Below, one piece after another: positions 57,560 to 64,000 of a stretch of 64,000 nt of DNA. The stretch is from the NCBI GenBank assembly GCA_029204225.1, contig CM055100.1:30132149-30196148 (forward strand), read 5' to 3'. The first letter of the stretch is position 1; each line of letters starts with the position of its first letter. The notes beneath the pieces were generated by a model. It was not told the origin of the DNA and made no database searches. It worked only from the letters and a program-made list of their open reading frames with translations. The position numbers and the translations under genes were made by a program. This DNA comes from Diphasiastrum complanatum (Eukaryota; Streptophyta; Lycopodiopsida; Lycopodiales; Lycopodiaceae).

Positions 57560-58230
57560 GCTGTTTTTCGCGACTGTGCATTTTGAACTATCTTTATCAC
57601 AATTTGCATTTTTGAACTGTTTCATCGCACAGTTCGCATTTTTTGGTCATAAGGAAAATTCATTACTAGGTCTAAAACACTTAGAAAATAATTCTGAGAA
57701 CTTTTTCTGACACTGTCGCATTTCTCGCATTTTTGCGAAAAAGACAACATTGTCTCTAAAATGCCTTAGAAAGGTTTAGACCCTTAGAAAAAGGGACACT
57801 CACCCTTAGAACTGATTTTTGCCCTAAAGTTGGCTTTTTCACCCTTCGACTTTTTCGGTTTTCAGAAAAAGCTACAACTGCCCTTAAAAAGAGGACACCT
57901 ATCCTTAAAAATGGGACACTAGCCTTAGAACTGTTTTCTGCCCTACAGTCGGCTTTTTTGCCTTTCGAGAAGAAGTGACACCTGCAAAGCAACACTGTCC
58001 TACAGTAGCGTTTTTCGCCTCCTTAGAAAAAAGGACACTGCCCTTAGAAAAGGTTTCTACCATATTGTCGCGTTTTTCGCCTTTCAGAAAAAAGCGACAC
58101 TGTTGCCAAAATGCCTTAAAACCCTTTTAGGATTACTGTCGGGTTTTTCGCGAAATACTTGCCCTTAGAAAAGGGACACTTACCCTTGAAAAAGCGACAC
58201 TGCTCTTAAAGTCGCAAAAATGTTCTTTTT
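57560..58230. repeat. degenerate repeat field of CCCTTAGAAAAAGGGACACT-type units
   Basis: Short motifs CCCTTAGAAAAxGGGACACT, TTTTCGCCTTTC and AGAAAAAGCGACACTG recur irregularly, in a TCG-rich context. The period is not constant. May be an LTR or satellite remnant. Confidence 0.65.
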
Positions 58231-58655
58231 GCAAAAGTGAAGGCCTGCAACGTGAAGGCACAACACAACGGACAGAAGGCGGATGATTCATAGAGGACAA
58301 CAACAGAAAGCTGGGTCAGTTTTGTTTGAGGCTGATGCATTTCTTTTGATTACATCTTTTAACTTAATCAATTTCCTGGATTGATCACATAAAGGGATCT
58401 ACGAAGGATACAAGGCATTAGCAGTAGCTAGTCATTTTATTCGTGAGAAGAGAATATCTCTCTCGCGCCAACGCGCTGATCTGGAAAACAGACAACGCTC
58501 AAGAATTGTATTGTAAATCCAGTTCTAATATAGAAGCAATTTTCTCAATGTTCTATTCAGTGATGTATATGATCTACAATATTTGAATGCATGCTAATCT
58601 CTTTTTTAAAGTTTTTTGAAATATGAGTAAGATATATACCTGTCGCTATTTTGAA
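58231..58655. other. no recognised feature
   Basis: Follows the repeat field. LTR-like in composition (GAATTGTATTGTAAATCC near 58502) but with no defined ends. Confidence 0.35.
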
Positions 58656-58934
58656 TCATATGCTCTTTGTAGACGGAAAAAATTTCCATCCGAGTAAAGT
58701 TATTAACAAGATGGAATTTGTTGTTGGCTTTACCTCGCAATAAAGACGAAAATATTTCTCCATCCATAACAATGTGTGTTGTGCAACATCACCCACAACC
58801 TTCGGAGATGGATGGATATGACCGAACTTATTAATTCTGTACTTTATCCTCTCTAGTCGAGAGTTGCCGAGGCTCAACACAATTTTAAATGACCCTCTAC
58901 AAATGAGATCATTCCCCAGACTATAGTCAAACAT
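58656..58934 (-). other. unrecognised open segment
   Basis: Open for 92 codons on the minus strand, beginning MFDYSLGNDLICRGSFKIVL and including DVAQHTLLWMEKYFRLYCEV. I do not recognise a family. It could be an exon or chance; an A-run near 58930-58940 lies just upstream of the ATG. Confidence 0.25.
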
Positions 58935-59045
58935 TTTTTTTACAACAAGGTATCAATTCTGAGGATAGAAACACGTCTTGCTCACTAGGACTCATACCTA
59001 AATAAAATGTTCTCCATCTTTTTATCTTTTGTTTTCTTAACTTTA

Positions 59046-59568
59046 TTAAACAATCTGCATTGCAACAAAATGAATGCAATGCCTCCTGAACTTGTTGAGA
59101 TTAGCTGTCAAAAAATCTTTCCTATCTTTACCAAAGGAATGCCTTCTGCGACGAAATACAATTGGCGAACATTCTTGATAAGCATTTTCCTCATTAGTTA
59201 AGCCGACAGTCTCACTATCTGACTGATTGTTGCTTGACTCAGTGAGCATGTCAACTTCCACGCTCGCAAATGGAGTATCAACATTGGCACAACGATTGTC
59301 AGAACCAACCGACCCACATGATAATATATCATTATAGAATATTGGTTTTATCGCCAGAACATGGGCATAAATATGACGGGACATCAACAGATGAGAATGA
59401 TAAAATCCCATTGTCCTCGCTACAGACAGGATTTGACAAATTCTCTGACACGTTTCCTGACACATTTTCTGATATGTTGTTTACACCGACCATCGACGCT
59501 CCTTCATATGAAGAAAACGAGAGGCTCACTTCAGATGATGATTCTTGGCAGGGTCTCTCTAAATCCAA
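59046..59568 (-). other. unrecognised open segments, possible gene remnant
   Basis: Two overlapping minus-strand segments are open here: 59465-59046 (139 codons, with an acidic/Ser-rich part and RRRRHSFGKDRKDF) and 59568-59332 (78 codons, Ser-rich, MDLERPCQESSSEVSLSFSS). They are in different frames and no domain is recognised. Confidence 0.25.
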
Positions 59569-61523
59569 GGAAAAAATATAAAAAATCTATATTGTGCATG
59601 TCACGACAAAAATGAAATTTTTTTTAATCATTTTAAGCTTGACAAGACAACTTTCCATATTTGAAAAGGGTGAAAGTATAAAAGGGCCCACCCATTTTCA
59701 CTTGCGCACAACATTTTCTGGAGAGAAGAGCGCTCTTGCAAAGATCCTCATCGAGAGCGACTGCAAAGGCATGACTAAAGGCGGAAGATCCTGCTCTGCA
59801 TTCTCTACCCCTTGCCTCTGTAAAATGAAGACCAGCAAGTATGTCAGTGGTCTTATTTATGTGAATTTCTATCAGCAGAAACTTAGGGTAGTTAACTTGG
59901 CTCTATTGCCCTAATTTGCAAACCTACCCTAATTCCTAGAGTCATGCCTAGCTTCAAGCTCCTAAAGCTGAGCTTAACCCTAACTGATCTACGACTTGTA
60001 CAGATGTCGTTGTACAACAAATATTTGTAAATGTACATTCAAATAGATAGTTAAGCTAAACTATTCTTGTAAATAGAGATTAGTTAAACGATTCTTGTGA
60101 AACATGAACGACGTTGCTTATGAATAGATCTCCAGCTCTCATGCGAAGTATGCAACAGAGCGAAAGACTTTCATTTTAAGTTCATCCGACAAGGAGTCAA
60201 TGTAATATACAAGCAACACATTCTTCATTTGTGTCTAACGTAGTTGTTTATGTGGTGTAATTTGATTGCATTCTTTTCATTACTTGTCATTAGCTCATTC
60301 ACTCAGTCTAATTAGAACACGGACGTCTCTAACTCCTAAGAATCTGATCAACGACGGTCGTCCTTGACGCCTGAGAAACTTGCGTCATCTCTCTACACCA
60401 TAAAATTTTAAATCCATACTGAACTTCACATTTAAACTGACAAATAGTAATTTTCGCACACAATGTATCATTTTCGGTGGATGTGCTCACGACTATGTTT
60501 GAGCACGCATTCATTTCCTATCATTCCATATCTCCCACATTACGTATATGAGTTATGGTTATACATGGAATGCTAGAAGATGTAATAGGGAATATCATAC
60601 TTAGTAATGCAATTCCGAAGGTATTAAAAAATGATTCACATAGAAACCTGTGTTGTTTATGGAAAAAGAACGATCGATAAAATGAATGTGGTTGTTGTGC
60701 GTAAGGTAGTACTTGTTCTAGGGTCTGGCTCTTGCGGGCTTGCTTGGCATAGATTTGACCAAGCTATAAGGTTTATGAACTCCAAATGATCTTTTTGAAT
60801 GTTCTTGGGGCTAGTTGGCACAGATTTGCCCTAATACCTTACACCGATGTTGGAACCAGGTCTCTTTCTATGCTGTAAAGTGTGGTATAGCTTCTTATGT
60901 TTATGAAATGCTAATGTGAACTTAATACATTCGTTTCGTCCTTATACTGATTAGTATGACATCTGCCCTGATACGGTTTTGTGTTTAGGATAGAATGTAT
61001 TGCTAATAATGAATGTCATGGTAGGGAAGATTGGATGTATGATATGTATTTGCAATTGAGCTGATAAAGTAGTGAATCTTGTTTTGGACATGGATGACAA
61101 TTGATGCTCAACTATGACACTTGTCTTCCCCACTGTACTAACTTGTGCGGTTTTGTGTTGTGGGATGGTGGCAGCTAACAGCTGAGTGTCCTAAAACTTG
61201 CTTCGCTTTATGGTACCTTGTCTGTAAGCCTTCATACAACTTTCTATGCTATAAAATAAAAGGGTTCAAACGGTTTGATCTTGACTTTTCAAGAGAGACT
61301 ATGTGAAATCTTTTTACTCTCTCATGGTTGCTTCTCTACTTAAAGGCACCCCCCTACGTTATACTACAAAAAACTAACGAATCTTCAATTTAATGGTCCT
61401 ACACCAATATCACCCCTAACCTGTTGGAATTAAACATCACTCCAACTCACCAAAATTCGAATTATTAGAATACGAATCATTCGAGTTCTATTCCTGAGCA
61501 CCAGTACACTATGTCAATACGAA
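59569..61523. other. no recognised gene
   Basis: AT-rich. Bases 60700-60925 form the second arm of the inverted dispersed repeat shared with 55690-55925. Nothing else could be assigned. Confidence 0.4.
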
Positions 61524-62853
61524 CTCTCTCTCTCTCTCTCTCTCTCCAGCGGATCCGAACAACGATGGTGGCCTAGGGCGCTCCCCCTCCAGCGATGGCA
61601 GTCTGTTGCGCTCCCCCTCCAGCGATTAGTGCTTTCTCTGCCAACGAGGCCTGATCTGGGCAGGGTCCGATCTGGGCGCACTCATCTATTCTGGAGATGC
61701 GCACTTAGCTGCGCTGCACTTGTGCTGCACTCTCTCCTCTGAGCAGCGGATCCAAAATAGTGATGATCCAGCAGATCTGAGCAGTGGATCTGAATAGCAA
61801 TGGTCCAGCGGATCTCAGCAGCGAATTTCCTTGAGTGCAGATTTGAACAGTGATTTGGGCAGCGGGGCTCTGCCACCATGGATTCTGAGTGGGTAACCAC
61901 CCGTCGGAAACACAATAAAATTTCCAGTGAAGTTCCTTCCCCGCCAACTCCCATCATTGCTCCAGCTACTGCCGTACCAACCCCTCCAGCGGATTTTGAT
62001 GTGTGGGCGATCATAAATAGAATGGAAATCCAACTTCAAAAGCACTCGTACAGTATTATCGCTCTACAAGAAAAGGTGAAGATGCTTGAAGATGAAAAAT
62101 GTTAACCTCAAAGAACAGTTGACAGTCAAGACCTCTCAAATCGATCCTAGTCATGTCAAAGCCCTAGAAGACAAAATCCAAACTTCAACCAAAACTTGGG
62201 CAGACTTGCTCAAGAACTTGGAAGGAAAGAATAGGATGGTGGTTTCACAAGCAATGCAAGAACAAAGCAAGAGGGAATATAAATTCCAAAATGTTTGCGT
62301 CCGAGGTTTTTCTCTTGAAACCGACCCCCTTCTTGCAGCCAAGGAACTGTTAGCTTCACTCTCTTACGAGGAACATGAAGATGTTGTGGAAGCAACATGG
62401 CGTACTAAGTTTGATACTTCGGTAATTTTCATTCGTTTCAAATACACTGATTATCAAGACGAAGTTCTTAAGCATCGTGGACGTCTTAAAGGTAGCAAAA
62501 TTTTTTTCCATGAAGAGCTGACCGCCCTACAGTGGAAAGAACGTAAGCAACTCATCGAGGAAGCGAATTCAAAAGGGAAAAAAGGTTATATTCCGTGATG
62601 GACGACATTTTTTTGTCACTCCATCCAGAACTGATCACTCAGTGCCACCTCCTTTCATTGACGCTTGTTAGAGATTGTTCAGAGTTAGGTTGAGAGTTAG
62701 AGCAATGAAGAGATATTTTTTCTCTTCTTAGTTAGTTTTGGTTTTAGTTATGTTGTTTTGACAACATTGCTCCGTCTTGGTGCCATCAATTTTGATGTAC
62801 TTGTTCATCTTATACGCCTTTTGGCATGGAAAAGATGTTAATAAACTTCTTCT

Positions 62854-62923
<70 letters not shown>
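61524..62923 (+). mobile_element. ORF1-only CT-tailed retroposon, nearly complete
   Basis: A 1.4-kb unit that starts in a (CT)n tract (61525-61546), has a 5' UTR with a duplicated GCGCTCCCCCTCCAGCGAT (about 61588 and 61607), one ORF1-like coding region, a 3' UTR and a (CT)n tail (62857-62923). The 3' UTR ends GGCATGGAAAAGATGTTAAT and AAACTTC, shared with the copies at 39655 and 47649. No reverse transcriptase or endonuclease coding region is present. Confidence 0.75.
61878..62670 (+). pseudogene. LINE ORF1-like RNA-binding protein, two frameshifts
   Basis: ATG at 61878 lies in a strong context (GCCACCATGG). The N-terminus MDSEWVTTRRKHNK is followed by a Pro-rich stretch (PSPPTPIIAPATAVPTPP), then a coiled coil (IINRMEIQLQKHSYSIIALQ). 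The first frame ends at 62103; a one-base shift continues through KTWADLLKNLEGKNR, an RRM-like core VCVRGFSLETD ... TSVIFIRFKYTDYQDEVLKH, and the C-terminal LKGSKIFFHEELTALQWKER. A second shift in an A-run near 62575 leads to VIFRDGRHFFVTPS and a stop near 62668. The layout resembles L1-type ORF1p (coiled coil, RRM, C-terminal domain), which binds its own RNA. Confidence 0.7.
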
Positions 62924-62925
<2 letters not shown>

Positions 62926-62949
62926 AACAACATTGCAGCCTCTCTCTGA

Positions 62950-63684
62950 AGTTGAATGTTTGTGCAATCAATCAAGTAGAGCAGAAGCAGGATCGACGAC
63001 GAACTCTTCGAGTTCGAGGTCTTTTAGTTCTACATCTTCTTCGACCTACTTCGAATTCAAAGTCTTTGAGTTCGAGGTCCACATCATTCAAACTAGCCCG
63101 TCCGACGCAGACCACGTCACAATTCACTTTAGTACTTTTTAGTAACTGCGCTGTTTCACGACCATTGCCCACGTGGTCATTGTAACTGTTTCATGTGTAT
63201 ATACATAATGGCAATTCACAAGCATACGTGAGAATGATGTGATGTTGAAAAGAAGAGAAGAGTGAATCAGAGTTCCCTGTGCGAACTCGATTGTGTCTTA
63301 ACTATCTGATTCCTTAGAATCAGAGATATCCGAGAGAGTGAAAGCCATTCAAGAAATATAGATAGTTAATTAATCTGTAGCTAGCTAAGTAAGATCACTG
63401 CACACAGTGTGCCACTATTGTGAACCATTCTTGGACATAGGATTGTGATCTGATCATTATATTCACAACAACTTAATTCAGATTCTCTATTTTCTTATGT
63501 GTATTGCACTATAAATGGTTTGTGATAATTTTTTTTCTCAATTGACATTCACTCAATTCGGAATGTCTAATCTCGAAGGAAGCATGGTTGTCTCAGACGC
63601 CTAATTGTTTCGCTCCCTTCATGGTTGTCTCTGACAAGCTTTGTGTTCTATTCCGCACCTAATTTATCTGAGAGCCCTCCAACA
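62950..63684 (+). repeat. 5' LTR of a copia element (left limit uncertain)
   Basis: Ends CCTCCAACA, three bases before the primer site at 63688-63699. The upstream limit is not defined; sequence from about 62950 on is LTR-like, with GTTCGAGTT/TTCGAATTC repeats near 63005-63080. Confidence 0.5.
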
Positions 63685-63687
63685 GAG

Positions 63688-63699
63688 TGGTATCAGAGG
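63688..63699 (+). promoter_or_regulatory. primer-binding site, initiator tRNA-Met
   Basis: TGGTATCAGAGG, matching the initiator-Met primer consensus except at the last base. Confidence 0.8.
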
Positions 63700-63758
63700 C
63701 CTCATTTCAAACTACTATTAGTATTCGAAACTGTTTTACTATACTTAGATCATTCATC

Positions 63759-64000
63759 ATGGAAGGAATATCTTCAGAAATCTGCTTGATCAACAAGCTC
63801 AATGGTGATGACTTCCACATGTGAAAGTTCAAGATGAAGATGATACTCACAGGAAAAGAACTATGGAGATACGTCAACGGTTCAATAGCCAAGCCGGTTG
63901 AACCTGACATGCTGACCGCCTGGGAAGCTAAGGATGGCAAAGCTCTTGTCATTGTATCTCTGAATCTTAAAGGTTCACAAATAGCTCATGTAGCTAATTG
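63759..64000 (+). pseudogene. gag: copia gag N-terminus, continues past window end
   Basis: ATG at 63759 gives MEGISSEICLINKLNGDDFH, then a TGA at 63822 where copia gag normally has the Trp of the (N/D)xxxWKxKMK motif; the same frame continues KFKMKMILTGKELWRYVNGS and LTAWEAKDGKALVIVSLNLK to the end of the window. A single nonsense change in an otherwise open capsid start. The 3' part is outside the window. Confidence 0.85.

Overview
This window is repeat-dominated nuclear DNA from a land plant. The evidence is: Ty1/copia elements primed by initiator tRNA-Met (TGGTATCAGAGC), plant-type Ty3/gypsy chromoviruses with a C-terminal chromodomain, a Tat/Athila-type gypsy primer site, nested and solo LTRs, a tRNA-derived SINE head, and introns many kilobases long filled with transposons. 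I cannot name the species. No bacterial, organellar, CRISPR or rRNA feature was seen.

Layout. 1-4907: a plus-strand copia element whose 5' LTR lies outside the window. 4908-7956: LTR fragments of three families around a non-coding interior. 7957-13914: a ~705-bp LTR split by a complete but defective minus-strand copia element (8340-13587, two 275-bp LTRs, target duplication AGTCA). 13915-18609: no recognised gene; GA and GT microsatellites. 18610-26580: a minus-strand copia relic cut by a Ty3/gypsy chromovirus (19056-25576, duplication GTGTG). That chromovirus carries a solo LTR (duplication TCCGT), a tRNA-like SINE head, and a Tat/Athila-like LTR with primer site and a tandem array. 27022-30605: two more truncated copia elements. 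30640-31530: a degraded reverse transcriptase that resembles Penelope-like elements. 33817-35235: GC-rich foldback-like repeats.

37745-49006 (minus strand): three exons of the one host gene I recognise, a small ER membrane protein of the RAB5IF/OPTI (EMC6/Rab5ip) family. Exon 1 is at 49006-48884, exon 2 at 47314-47211 and a later exon at 37854-37745. Its >9-kb intron holds a rearranged chromovirus (40772-44622), a solo LTR inside another solo LTR (45527-46515) and ORF1-only retroposon copies; intron 1 holds two more of the latter. A small exon between exon 2 and the 37.8-kb exon, and the last exon, were not found.

49007-64000: mostly non-coding. It contains a plus-strand copia whose gag is interrupted by an inverted integrase fragment (53170-55640), a degenerate repeat field (57560-58230), two unrecognised minus-strand open segments (58656-59568), a nearly complete ORF1-only retroposon (61524-62923), and the 5' LTR, primer site and gag start of a copia running off the window end.

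Most promising for novelty: (a) a family of ORF1-only, CT-tailed retroposons with at least five copies, apparently the source of several microsatellites; (b) the Penelope-like reverse transcriptase relic; (c) the chromovirus whose LTR tip is fused head-to-head to its own family's integrase region, as expected from autointegration; (d) two loci where an inverted integrase piece sits in or against a copia gag. Nearly every retroelement frame here is broken, so these are relics rather than active elements.
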